This document shows positions 6,601 to 15,394 of a stretch of DNA of 64,000 bases, piece after piece. Numbering within the stretch: position 1 is the first letter of the stretch; each line of letters begins with the position of its first letter. Source of the stretch: Blastocatellia bacterium. GTDB taxonomy: Bacteria; Acidobacteriota; Blastocatellia; UBA7656. The position numbers and the translations under genes were made by a program. The stretch is from contig DATENM010000150.1 of assembly GCA_035275065.1 (NCBI GenBank), positions 16,620-80,619 of the forward strand, read 5' to 3'. Below the pieces are notes generated by a model. It had not been told where the DNA came from and did not search any database. It worked only from the letters and a program-made list of their open reading frames with translations.

Positions 6601-9478
6601 GCCCCGGGCCGCATGGCCCCGAACTGTTGCTCGATGTCGTGTCAATCGTGGTGAAGTAGTTGAGCAGGTTCATGCTCACTGCCTTGATCGAGCCGCCGAC
6701 GGCGGGCGGCGTCGCCGGGCGCGGATTGGCGACGGTGAAGCTCACAGGGTACGCATTGGTCGGGCGGATGCGCCAGGTGTCGGCGCCGAACCCAGGGAAT
6801 GACCAGTGCAGCACGCCGGTCAGGCCATTGACCAGATCGCCGCCGCGGAAGAAGTCAGTGCCCTGCGTGCCGACCGAAAAGCCGCCGTTGGCTCGCGGGT
6901 GATAGACGTACTGCATGCCGTCGGGTTTCGAGAGGTAAGCCTCCTGCGCGTTGTTATCGTCGTCGAGGATAACAACGCGCCGGGCAAGCTCGTCCTGGTG
7001 AGCCAGGTTACCGGCGACGCTGGGCGGCGACGCTTCGGTGAACTGCCGTGGCCGACCGCCCTCGTACAACTCGATCTGACCGAAGCGCGCGAGTTCAAAA
7101 TATTCTGAAACGGTCAGCGTATCGACGAAGGTCACGAGCATCCCCTCGCGCGCTTCGTAGAAAGCGTTGATGTCGCCGACAATCGGCAGATCAATGGGGG
7201 AGGGAGTCACTTGGGCAAGGTTGTTGCCGGCGTTTGTGACGACGACCGAGCCGGCAGTGCCGGCAGTGATCTCGGTCATGTTGTTGAACTCCGAGACGGT
7301 GCCGGTGACTTTCACGCGCTGCCCTTCGGCGACAGCAGACGGGCAGGTATTACAGAAGATAAATATGCCTTCCGAGGTTGCCGGGTCGGCGTCGGCATCG
7401 GCGTCCTCTTCCTGTAAGAAGAAGCCTTGCAGTTTGTCGCTGCCCTGGAAGTTAGCAACCACGACGCCTTCGACCGTGACGGTCGCGCCGGGGATCGGCG
7501 TCGCCGCGCCGTTGCCCTGAACGTCGTGAATCTTGGTGATGTCGTCGTTGACGATGGTGCCCTGGCCCTGCGTGTCCATCCCGATAGCGTTAGTGATATT
7601 GGTGACGTTGACCAAGAAGGTCTCGTCGGTTTCGGGTGTCGTGTCGCCGTTGACCAAAACATCAAAGGTATAGGTCGAAGAGCCTGCTGGAATGGTCTGG
7701 CTGGTGAGCGACTTGGCCGTGTAATCGCCCGGCTGTACCGCTGTGCCGTTAGCCGTCGCAATGTCAAACGTGACGCCGCCGGCGGGTGCTGGTGCCGATA
7801 AGCTGACGGTGAACGTGAAAGTCGTCGTGCCGGCGTTGCCTTCGTTCAGCGACACGTCGTTGATCGTCAGGTTGGGCGCGGCGTCGTCATTGACAATGGT
7901 GCCCTGGCCCTGGCCCTGGCCAGCGGTAACGGTCGCGCCGGTGACGTTGGTGACGTTGACGAAGAAAGTCTCGTTGGTTTCTGGCGTCGTGTCACCGTTG
8001 ACCAGCACGGTGAAGCTGTAGGTCGAAGAGCCGGCGGGAATCGTTTGCGCGGTGAGCGATTTCTGCGTGTAATCGCTCGGCTGGGTCGCCGTGCCGTCAG
8101 CCGTCGCAATATCAAAGGTCACGCCGCCCGGGCCTGCCGGCGCGCTGAGGCTGACGGTGAAGGTGAAGCTCGTCGTGCCGGCGTTGCCTTCGTTCAGCGA
8201 CACATTGTTAATCGTCAGGTTGGGCAGAGCTACGGCCGCGATAGGCACGAACGCCACACCCTGCATCGCTGTATTCGTCGCCGCGGTTGCGAGCGTCGTT
8301 GGGCTGCCGGTAATCGTCGCGTTGTAACCCGAGGTGTCGGTGAGCGTCCTGAGTGTCGTGCGTGCGGTGATGTAAAGCGTAACGGTCGAACCGCTCACGG
8401 TCCCGGTGATGCCGCGCGCCGTTGTCACTGCGATTGTGCCGTTCGCCGTCCAATTGCCGCCGACGAGGGAGTATTTTTGGATGGTGCCGCCGTCATCGGC
8501 GACATAGACGGTATCGACACCGGGCACACCCGCGTCGAGATCGGCGAAGAAAAATCCGTAGGGCGATCCGGTTGCGGTCGGAAAGCCCGGAAGATTCGTG
8601 ATCGTCTGTCCGGTCATCGTCGGCGTACCGGTGCCGACGGTGGCGAGGCGGAAGGCGCCGCTCTGCGAGCTGACATACAGCTGTCCGCCGAAGATGTTCG
8701 TCGCGCGCAGGTTCGTCGGGGTCGTGCTGAGCGAGGTGGAGGTCGTCGCTCCCAACGTCGCATAGCGAATCCCGCCGCCGCCGCTCGTTCCGCTGAGCCA
8801 GAGATCCGTTCCGTTCGTCGATGTCGCGCCTCGCGGATTGCCGCCGCTGATCGCGTCAGTGAGCGCCGTCGAGGTGTCGAGCGTTCCGTTCGCGTCGACG
8901 CGGCCGATGACGCGCGGAACGGTCGCCGAGGTGCTGGTAGTGATGCTCACCGTGCCAACCGCGGCGTCGTAGCCTGAGAACACGACGTACTTGCCATCGG
9001 TCGAACGGGTCAGGAATCCTTCGGTCGTTGCGGTTCCGCTACAGACCAGCCGGCGTTGCGACCCGACGGTCGTCGTCGGTACGGCGATTGACTGCACGAG
9101 CGTCCCGCCGGTTGTGTACTCGTCCAGAAAGACGGCGGTGCCGTTTGCTGACAGCGCCGCCGCACCGTCGTTCATGCGGTAGATGATCAGATTGCCCGGC
9201 GTCAGTGCCGCCTGCGGCGCTGCGACGGTTGGTGCCGATTGGCTGCGACGGGCAGCAAGCTCTTGCGCCTGAGCCGGGCGGCGCGTCGGCAGGCTGACTG
9301 TGCCCGCCGCCGATGTGCGCATCGTCGAAAGCAGCGGGAGACAGATAAATAAGGCGACGGCAATCAATCCCGCGAGCAGGCCCGCCGGTCTGTTTGTCAA
9401 TGAGTGCGTAATGAGCGTGACGACTCTGGCGCGCGGGGCCGAGTCACGTTTGGGGAAGCGCGTCTCTTTTTTCATCAT
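3671..9478 (-). CDS. Giant secreted Calx-beta / EEP nuclease / Ig-like / HYR protein
   Basis: A 1935-residue exported protein. After an N-terminal signal or anchor (hydrophobic about 35-50) come a Ser/Thr/Gly-rich beta-propeller-like region (60-400) and two Calx-beta domains (about 418-640, each with SLNEGNAGTT and TIVNDD). Next is an OB-fold of the type found in secreted nucleases (IHDVQGNG, about 649). The endonuclease/exonuclease/phosphatase domain (about 930-1255) keeps MNLLNYF, MELENT, NHFKSKG, LLGDFNSY and SDHDP, so it is probably an active extracellular DNase or phosphodiesterase. Four near-identical Ig-like repeats of 78-79 residues follow, then HYR-type domains. The last 100 residues are a cysteine-rich domain (FCCNG to NNTCTCP) shared with the protein at 48050-49966. 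It is divergent from a second nuclease gene. Exact start and export route are uncertain. Confidence 0.85.
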   Translation of the reverse strand: MMKKETRFPKRDSAPRARVVTLITHSLTNRPAGLLAGLIAVALFICLPLLSTMRTSAAGTVSLPTRRPAQAQELAARRSQSAPTVAAPQAALTPGNLIIYRMNDGAAALSANGTAVFLDEYTTGGTLVQSIAVPTTTVGSQRRLVCSGTATTEGFLTRSTDGKYVVFSGYDAAVGTVSITTSTSATVPRVIGRVDANGTLDTSTALTDAISGGNPRGATSTNGTDLWLSGTSGGGGIRYATLGATTSTSLSTTPTNLRATNIFGGQLYVSSQSGAFRLATVGTGTPTMTGQTITNLPGFPTATGSPYGFFFADLDAGVPGVDTVYVADDGGTIQKYSLVGGNWTANGTIAVTTARGITGTVSGSTVTLYITARTTLRTLTDTSGYNATITGSPTTLATAATNTAMQGVAFVPIAAVALPNLTINNVSLNEGNAGTTSFTFTVSLSAPAGPGGVTFDIATADGTATQPSDYTQKSLTAQTIPAGSSTYSFTVLVNGDTTPETNETFFVNVTNVTGATVTAGQGQGQGTIVNDDAAPNLTINDVSLNEGNAGTTTFTFTVSLSAPAPAGGVTFDIATANGTAVQPGDYTAKSLTSQTIPAGSSTYTFDVLVNGDTTPETDETFLVNVTNITNAIGMDTQGQGTIVNDDITKIHDVQGNGAATPIPGATVTVEGVVVANFQGSDKLQGFFLQEEDADADADPATSEGIFIFCNTCPSAVAEGQRVKVTGTVSEFNNMTEITAGTAGSVVVTNAGNNLAQVTPSPIDLPIVGDINAFYEAREGMLVTFVDTLTVSEYFELARFGQIELYEGGRPRQFTEASPPSVAGNLAHQDELARRVVILDDDNNAQEAYLSKPDGMQYVYHPRANGGFSVGTQGTDFFRGGDLVNGLTGVLHWSFPGFGADTWRIRPTNAYPVSFTVANPRPATPPAVGGSIKAVSMNLLNYFTTIDTTSSNSSGPCGPGHDQDCRGADSVAELNRQRERASIVVCSLNADIYAFMELENTTPSDTITDLLGAINARCGGAHPYAFVNTGGTLGTDAIRVQLIYRTGIVSPVGSPLVDLDPIHNRPPTAQTFDVVDPANPAFGERFTVVANHFKSKGCPGTGADADANDGQGCFNDRRTQQASRLLTWINSTVLPAAGDPDILLLGDFNSYAQENPVTTLESGGFSDMETVFHGANAYSYLFSGELGHLDYAFASSSLLAKITGADAWHINADEVDLFDYNDEVKDAGESTFEEKPDGSALVPPRVVFQPGTPYRASDHDPVLVGLFPPCDYTATPTITPGGPTTFCTGDSVVLSSSSADGYQWNLDGSPIGGATSQQYTATASGSYTVTITVGDCMKTSEPTTVTVNPIPPTPTITPGGPTTFCQGGSVTLTSSSASGNQWYLNGSPIGGATGQQYIATANGSYTVTVTASGCTSAASNATTVTVNPTPPTPTITPGGPTTFCAGGSVTLTSSSASGNQWYLDSSPIGGATGQQYVATANGSYTVTVTASGCTSAASSPVVVTVNPIPPTPTITPGGPTTFCQGGSVTLTSSSASGNQWYLNSSPIGGATGQQYVATANGSYTVTVTASGCTSAPSAATTVTVVPPPTTASVGPNQTIAPGGTTAGLGGNTPTSGNGTWTVQSGGTGTFSGLHTGNSTFTHTGGTGPIVLRWTIANPPCADSFAQVTINIGAAPSITCPASPVIAAAATGQCAANVNYTVTASGLPAPTVVCSPPPGASFPVGMTTVSCTASNGVSPNATCSFTVKVNDTQPPVFTNGCPAAISTVTPITCPISTSQTVTYATPAISDNCPGATVACVPPSGSVFATGTTSVTCTATDASGNTATCSFAVRVWTGCLQDESNPGNVVLFDAQTGDYQFCCNGVVTATGTGTLTVRGCTVSFDHIKGNRKIKITADMAVKRGTATLIIANQTTCVITDQNMANNTCTCPSVAQSKH
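4725..5660 (-). repeat. Four in-frame tandem repeats (234-237 bp) within the secreted nuclease gene
   Basis: The word ggcgtgatcg recurs at 4935, 5172, 5409 and 5643 (spacing 237, 237, 234), always inside the same longer context. Each unit encodes an Ig-like module containing PTITPGGPTTFC, NQWYL, GGATGQQY and GSYTVTVTASGC. Units 2 to 4 in coding order differ by only a few residues, pointing to recent duplication or gene conversion. Confidence 0.9.
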
Positions 9479-9915
9479 GATTAAACACCTAACTCTTGCC
9501 GCGCGGCGGATCAGGATACGCCCAGCACAGAATAGAGCTTTCCTTTCACCTAAACTTCGAAATGTTTTTAGGAATCGGGCCTAAAGGATCACGACTATCG
9601 AGTCGAGGCGTAATTTTATCCGAGCCCTGGCGCAAGAGCAAGCCCCCGTAGTCGTGAAAGAGAGAATTAAGTTACTCTTAACCGCGGCTCGGTCGCTGGC
9701 CGATTCGACGGGCGGCAAGTTTTGCCGCCGCGCTCCTTTTGCGCTAGGCGGCTGGCGGCGAATGCTATAGAATGCTTCCTCTTTTTGGGGATGGTTTCCT
9801 TCACGCAAAACCCCCAACAGTTTTTCTATTGAAAGGAGTGCCCCCACTCTGCATGGTGTGCCTAGGCCGATCCCCCTGCCTGGCAAGCGCGGCGAGAGAC
9901 GGGCTTTGAACAAAG
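9479..9915. other. 437-bp divergent intergenic region between the two giant secreted genes
   Basis: No convincing gene is seen here. It must hold the promoters of both giant secreted genes. A TGC-TATAGA extended -10-like element lies at 9763-9771, about 145 nt before the rightward gene. The region downstream of it (9780-9915) has several GC-rich, locally complementary stretches (ggggatgg near 9787, cccccaac near 9810, gatccccctgcc near 9860). I could not match them to any riboswitch consensus. Long ORFs on both strands here have atypical composition and overlap the next gene. Confidence 0.5.
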
Positions 9916-12900
9916 ATGAAAATATCACTTCCAGGTCGCGGGCGGCGCACCGGCGTTTCTCGCAAAGCGGGACTCCACACACAGGCCAGTCGATCTCTAT
10001 CAAGAAGACAGTGGCTTATCCCGTCCGTCGCCACGGTCGCGCTCGTCGCCATGCTTTCGATTGCCATCGTACAGGCGGCCATCTCTTTATCAACATCTAC
10101 GCCCTACACACAAAACTTTGACAGCATGGGGACATCGGCGACGGCGACCCTGCCGACCGATTGGAAGGTAGACAAACAGTCAGTCGTGCGCACCGTCGGC
10201 ACTTACGCCGCGGCGGTCACCGCGACCTCGCTTGCCGGGGGGGCCAATCTATCAAGCAGTGCCGCCAATGGCATCTACAATTTTGGCTCAGGGACGACGA
10301 CGACCGGAGCTGACCGGGCGGTGGGATTCCTTTCCTCCAGTAGCGGCACGCAGAGCGGCAATCTCTACGCGCAGTTCGTCAACAACACCGGCGGCAATCT
10401 CAGCGGCTTGCAGATTTCTTATGATGTTGAGAAGTATCGCAACGGCACGAATGCGAGCGGCTTCAGCATCCAGTTGTACTACTCCACCGACGGGTCAGCA
10501 TGGACGAGCGCCGGCGCGAATTTTCTTACGAGCTTTGCCGGAGCCAACGCCGACAGCAACGGCTTTGCGACGGCCCCCGGAGCGACCAGCTCCGTAAGCA
10601 ATCAGACCCTGACGGTGACTATCGCCAATGGCGGCAATTTCTATCTGGCGTGGAACTACTCGGTGACGAGCGGCAGCACCACTTCCAGCGCCCAGGCGCT
10701 TGCGGTGGATAACGTTTCGGTGCTGGGCATCGGCGGCGGCGGCTCGACCAACCCGGCGGGAGTTGGCGCGGCGAGCCCTTCGTCCGTCGTTCGGGGCAAC
10801 ACGACGCTGCTGACCGTCACGGTGACGCCCGGCAGTGGCCCTGCAAGCACAGGGCTGGCGGTGACGGCTGATCTCACGTCCATCGGCGGCTCGGCGACGC
10901 AGGCGTTTCTTGATGACGGCATGAATGGCGATGCGAGCGCCGGCGACAACATCTTCTCGTACAACGCCTCCGTCCCCGTGGGCACCAGCGTAGGCATGAA
11001 GAGCCTGCCGTTTACAGTCAGCGACGCGCAGATGCGGACGGGCACGGGATCAATCTCGCTGACGGTCACGGCGCCCGGGGGCAGCATCCGCATCCACGAC
11101 ATCCAGGGGGCGGGCCACACTTCGCCGCTCGTCGGCACGGCGGTAAGTGGCGTGCCGGGCATCGTCACGGCGCTGGTCTCGAACGGCTTCTATCTGCAAG
11201 ACCCGACGCCCGACGCCGACGACGCCACCAGCGAAGGCATCTTCGTCTTCACCTCGTCGGCGCCGACCGTGAGCGTCGGCCATTCGGTGACGGTCAGCGG
11301 CAACGTCCAGGAGTTCCGCCCAGGAGGCGCGAGCAGCACCAGCCTGACGATCACGGAAATCGCTTCGCCCACCATCGCCATCGTATCAACCGGCAACCCG
11401 CTGCCGACCGCCACCGTCATCGGCACCGGCGGGCGCGTCCCGCCGACAACCGTGATTGAAGATGACGCGTCGGGCGGCAGCGTCGAAAACGCCGGCAGCA
11501 TCTTTGATCCGGCCTCTGACGGCATCGATTTCTACGAGAGCCTTGAAGGCATGCGCGTGCAGATCAACGACGCCGTCGCGGTCAGCCACACCGTAGACTT
11601 CACCTCTAACCGCGAGCTTGCCGTGCTCGGCGACAATGGCACTAACGCCGGCATCCGCACCGCGCGCGGCGGCATCGTCATCCGCTCGACGGACTATAAC
11701 CCGGAGCGTGTCATTCTCAACGACCTGATTACCGGCGGCCCGACCTTGCCGGCGGCCAACGTCAGCGACACCTTCCCCGGCCCTATCGTCGGCGTGATGG
11801 ATTACACTTTCAACAACTATAAGCTCCAGGTGCAGACGCTGCCGGCTATGGTCTCGGGCGGCCTGGCCCTGGAGACCGCGACGCCTGCGGGAACGGATCA
11901 GATCGCCATCGCCACGTTCAACTGCGAGAACCTCGACCCCACCGATGGGACGGCCAGATTCGACGCGCTTGCGGATGTCATCGTCAACCGCCTGAAGTCG
12001 CCCGACCTGGTCACCCTGGAAGAGATTCAGGACAACAATGGCGCGACCAGCGACGGCACGGTTAGCGCCAGCACGACGATGGGCATGATGATCTCGGCCA
12101 TCCAGTCGGCGGGCGGGCCGACTTACCAGTACCGCCAGATCAACCCTGTGAACAACGCCGATGGCGGCGAGCCGGGCGGCAACATCCGTCAGGTCTTCAT
12201 GTTCCGCACAGACCGCGGCCTGAGCTTCATTGACCGCGCCGGTGGGACTTCGACCGCCGCGACCACCGTTGTCAGCGGCGCCAATGGGCCGGAGCTTTCT
12301 TTCAGCCCGGGCCGCGTTGACCCGACAAACTCGGCATGGAACTCCAGCCGCAAGCCGCTGGCCGGCGAGTTCATGTACAACGGCACACACTTTTTTGTTA
12401 TCGGCAACCACTTCAACTCGAAGGGCGGCGACCAGCCGCTGTTCGGGCGCTTCCAGCCGCCGACGCTCAGCAGCGAGACGCAACGCCTACAGCAGGCGCA
12501 GATCGTCCATGACTTCGTCAATTCGATCCTGACGCTGGACGCCAACGCCAGCGTCGTCGTCCTCGGCGACCTCAACGACTTCGAGTTTTCCAACCCGCTG
12601 GTTACCTTGAAGGGCAGCATCCTCCACGCCCTGATCGAATCGCTGCCGCAGAACGAGCGCTACTCTTACAACTTCGACGGCAATGCGCAGACGCTCGATC
12701 ACATTCTGATCAGCAACCGCCTGTTCAACAGCGTGCCGTTCGTCTTTGACGTGGTTCATGTCAACTCTGAATTTGCCGTGCAGACGAGCGACCATGACCC
12801 GTCGGTCGTTCGCCTGACGCTGTCGCCGACCGCCGCCCGGTTAGACGACTTCAGCGCCACCGTCGAAGGCAATGAAGTCCTGCTGCGCTGGCAGACCGGC

Positions 12901-15312
12901 GAAGAGACGGACAACCTGGGCTTCAACCTCTACCGCGAAGTCAGCGGCCAGCGCCGGCGCATCACCCCGCAACTGGTTGCCGGCTCGGCGCTCGTCGCCG
13001 GTCCCGGCACGCGGCTCGGCGCCGGGCGCTCTTATTCGTGGTGGGACACGTCGCAAGGCGGGGCGGGAGCCCGTTACTGGCTCGAAGAGATTGACCTCAA
13101 GGGCGAAAGCCGCTGGCACGGGCCGGTGACCGTCAAAGCGTCGGGCAGCGGCAAGCGCTCGGTGACCCGCGAGCGCCAGGCCATGACGCTCAGCATGCTG
13201 GGGCGTGAGCAAATCCAGGAAGGCGTGACGCGGCCCGTCGAAGCGACGGCTGACGAGGTGCAACTGGCGGCGAAGTCGCCTGCGGGCGTCAACCTCGGCA
13301 ATCAACCGGCGGTGAAGATCGCCATCAATCACGAAGGCTGGTATCGCGTCACGCAGCCGGAGCTGGTGCGCGCCGGCCTGAGCCCGAAAGCCGATTCGCG
13401 ATTGCTGCAACTTTATGTTGATGGGCGCGAGCAGCCGATGCTGGTCAGCAGTAAGAACGGCACGCGCTTTACCGGCACCGACGCCATCGAATTCTATGGC
13501 ATGGGGCTGGACACGGCGGCGTCGAACACGCGCATCTACTGGCTGACGGTCGGCTCGCAGCCGGGCCAGCGCATTCAGCAACAGAAAGGCGCGGGCGTCG
13601 CCGACACGCCGACGAGCTTCGCCTACACCGTCGAGCGTAAAGATCGCACCATCTACTTCTCATCGCTGCGCAACGGCGAGCGCGAGAACTTCTTTGGCGC
13701 CATCGTCTCGCATATACCGGTTGATCAAGCGATCACCCTGCAACACATGGCGGCGAAGGCGGCGAGCGAGACGACGCTCGAAATCGCCCTGCAAGGGGTC
13801 ACCGATCTGCCGCACCGCGTGCAGATTCTGTTGAACGGCGTGGCGGTCGGCGAAGCGACTTTCGATGGCCAGAGCGCCACCACCGTCAGAATGCCGCTTG
13901 CGGCGGGCTTGCTCAAAGAAGGGGCGAACGTCGTCAACCTGACTGCGCATGGCGACCCGTCTGATCTTAGTCTGGTAGATTACATTCGCGTCACCTACCC
14001 GCACACCTACACCGCCGACAATAACAGCTTGCGGCTGACGGTCGCAGGCAACCAGCCGTTGATGATCGATGGTTTCAGCAGCAGCGCCATCCGCGTCTTT
14101 GACGTGACCAGCATAGCGGCGCCGCAAGAGATCATCGGCACCACGCGAGCGACACAGGCGGGCTATGGCGTGTGGGCGATGGCTACTGGCAGCGGGCCGC
14201 GTCGCTTGCTGGTGATGACCGACGACCAGGCGCAGCGGGCGGCGGCGATCACTGCCAATCTGCCTTCGAGCTGGCGGCAGCGGGATCAAGCCGCTGACAT
14301 GGTCATCATCACCCACGGCAGCTTGATCGGCAGCGCCGCGACCTTGAAGGCTTACAGGGAGAGCCAGGGGCTGCGCGTCGCCGTCGTTGATGTCGAAGAC
14401 CTCTTCGACGAATTCAGCTACGGCAACAAGAGCGCCGATGCGATCAGAGACTTTCTCGGCTACGCCGCGACGAAATGGCAGCGGGCGCCGCGCTTCGTGC
14501 TGTTGCTCGGCGACGCCAGCTACGACCCGAAGAATTATCTCGGGCGCGGCGAATTCGATCTCGTGCCGACGAAGCTGATAGACACGCAGTTCATGGAGAC
14601 CGCTTCGGATGACTGGCTGGCCGACTTCAACGGTGCGGGGAAGGCCGAGATGGCCGTCGGTCGCCTGCCCGTGCGCGGCGCGGACGAGGCGGCGCGGATG
14701 ATTGAGAAGATCATCAGCTATGAGGGCGCGGCGGCAGTCGGCGGCGCGCTCATCGTCAGCGACAGCAGCGACAGCTTTGCCTTTGACCGGGCCGGCGATC
14801 AACTGCGAGCGCTGATACCGGCCACGGTTGCGGTCGAGCAGATTGATCGCGGCCAGATGGGCACGGCTCAGGCGAAGCGCGCCTTGCTCGACAGCCTCGG
14901 GCGCGGCCAGCGCGTCGTCAATTATCAGGGCCACGGCTCGGTAGACCTGTGGCGCGATAGTCTGTTCACGGCTGCCGACGCCCGCGGCCTGACCAACGGC
15001 GGCCGGCTGCCGCTGTTTGTGGCGATGACCTGCCTGAATGGCTATTTTCAGGATACCGCCACGGACAGTCTGGCCGAGTCATTGCTGAAAGCCGAGCGCG
15101 GCGGCGCCATCGCCGTGTGGGCTTCGTCGGGCATCACGCAGCCCGCGGGGCAGTCGCAGATGAATCAGCAGCTCTACCGACTGCTGTTTGATGAGAACGG
15201 CGGGCGCGGCACGCTCGGCGAGCTGACCTTGAAAGCCAAGGCGAAGATCAGCGACCCGGACATTCGCCGGACGTGGATTCTCTTTGGCGATCCGGCGACC
15301 GCATGGCGATAG
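9916..15312 (+). CDS. Secreted EEP nuclease fused to a C25 gingipain-like peptidase
   Basis: A 1798-residue exported protein. Signal region residues 1-55 include SRRQWL before the hydrophobic core, resembling a twin-arginine motif. A jelly-roll-like N-terminal domain follows (to about 275), then an Ig-like domain and a nuclease-type OB-fold (IHDIQGAG, about 393). The EEP nuclease domain (about 665-970) keeps FNCENL, LEEIQD, NHFNSKGG (His832), LGDLNDFE (Asp885, Asn887) and SDHDP (Asp959, His960). The C-terminal part (about 1080-1798) ends in a peptidase C25 domain with catalytic-dyad candidates His1673 (NYQGHGS) and Cys1706 (AMTCLNGYF). The polypeptide ends with the C25 fold, and I see no recognised T9SS sorting tail. 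No clear Shine-Dalgarno precedes the ATG. The domain calls are strong; the substrate is inference. Confidence 0.88.
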   Translation: MKISLPGRGRRTGVSRKAGLHTQASRSLSRRQWLIPSVATVALVAMLSIAIVQAAISLSTSTPYTQNFDSMGTSATATLPTDWKVDKQSVVRTVGTYAAAVTATSLAGGANLSSSAANGIYNFGSGTTTTGADRAVGFLSSSSGTQSGNLYAQFVNNTGGNLSGLQISYDVEKYRNGTNASGFSIQLYYSTDGSAWTSAGANFLTSFAGANADSNGFATAPGATSSVSNQTLTVTIANGGNFYLAWNYSVTSGSTTSSAQALAVDNVSVLGIGGGGSTNPAGVGAASPSSVVRGNTTLLTVTVTPGSGPASTGLAVTADLTSIGGSATQAFLDDGMNGDASAGDNIFSYNASVPVGTSVGMKSLPFTVSDAQMRTGTGSISLTVTAPGGSIRIHDIQGAGHTSPLVGTAVSGVPGIVTALVSNGFYLQDPTPDADDATSEGIFVFTSSAPTVSVGHSVTVSGNVQEFRPGGASSTSLTITEIASPTIAIVSTGNPLPTATVIGTGGRVPPTTVIEDDASGGSVENAGSIFDPASDGIDFYESLEGMRVQINDAVAVSHTVDFTSNRELAVLGDNGTNAGIRTARGGIVIRSTDYNPERVILNDLITGGPTLPAANVSDTFPGPIVGVMDYTFNNYKLQVQTLPAMVSGGLALETATPAGTDQIAIATFNCENLDPTDGTARFDALADVIVNRLKSPDLVTLEEIQDNNGATSDGTVSASTTMGMMISAIQSAGGPTYQYRQINPVNNADGGEPGGNIRQVFMFRTDRGLSFIDRAGGTSTAATTVVSGANGPELSFSPGRVDPTNSAWNSSRKPLAGEFMYNGTHFFVIGNHFNSKGGDQPLFGRFQPPTLSSETQRLQQAQIVHDFVNSILTLDANASVVVLGDLNDFEFSNPLVTLKGSILHALIESLPQNERYSYNFDGNAQTLDHILISNRLFNSVPFVFDVVHVNSEFAVQTSDHDPSVVRLTLSPTAARLDDFSATVEGNEVLLRWQTGEETDNLGFNLYREVSGQRRRITPQLVAGSALVAGPGTRLGAGRSYSWWDTSQGGAGARYWLEEIDLKGESRWHGPVTVKASGSGKRSVTRERQAMTLSMLGREQIQEGVTRPVEATADEVQLAAKSPAGVNLGNQPAVKIAINHEGWYRVTQPELVRAGLSPKADSRLLQLYVDGREQPMLVSSKNGTRFTGTDAIEFYGMGLDTAASNTRIYWLTVGSQPGQRIQQQKGAGVADTPTSFAYTVERKDRTIYFSSLRNGERENFFGAIVSHIPVDQAITLQHMAAKAASETTLEIALQGVTDLPHRVQILLNGVAVGEATFDGQSATTVRMPLAAGLLKEGANVVNLTAHGDPSDLSLVDYIRVTYPHTYTADNNSLRLTVAGNQPLMIDGFSSSAIRVFDVTSIAAPQEIIGTTRATQAGYGVWAMATGSGPRRLLVMTDDQAQRAAAITANLPSSWRQRDQAADMVIITHGSLIGSAATLKAYRESQGLRVAVVDVEDLFDEFSYGNKSADAIRDFLGYAATKWQRAPRFVLLLGDASYDPKNYLGRGEFDLVPTKLIDTQFMETASDDWLADFNGAGKAEMAVGRLPVRGADEAARMIEKIISYEGAAAVGGALIVSDSSDSFAFDRAGDQLRALIPATVAVEQIDRGQMGTAQAKRALLDSLGRGQRVVNYQGHGSVDLWRDSLFTAADARGLTNGGRLPLFVAMTCLNGYFQDTATDSLAESLLKAERGGAIAVWASSGITQPAGQSQMNQQLYRLLFDENGGRGTLGELTLKAKAKISDPDIRRTWILFGDPATAWR

Positions 15313-15328
15313 TCGGTTGAAGCCTGCG

Positions 15329-15370
15329 AAGGGGTAGCGCGGACGCGAGTCTGTGCTACCCTTTTTAATT
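15329..15370 (+). terminator. Rho-independent terminator after the nuclease-C25 gene
   Basis: GGGTAGC (15332-15338) pairs with GCTACCC (15355-15361), with weaker pairing in the loop, followed by TTTTT. It lies 20 nt after the stop codon and before manC. Confidence 0.75.
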
Positions 15371-15394
15371 TGAGCTTAGAGAGGGAGTGAGAAG

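Noticed and set aside
9780..9915. Possible riboswitch (c-di-GMP-like CACGCAAA words) before the nuclease-C25 gene
   Set aside because: Only short words match; the conserved core order and the paired stems of the GEMM class could not be formed on paper. A covariance model search would decide.
9581..10003. 140-codon ORF on the minus strand in the divergent gap
   Set aside because: It overlaps the start of the nuclease-C25 gene, has no family and no start signal, and its Arg/Ser/Pro bias is typical of a shadow frame.
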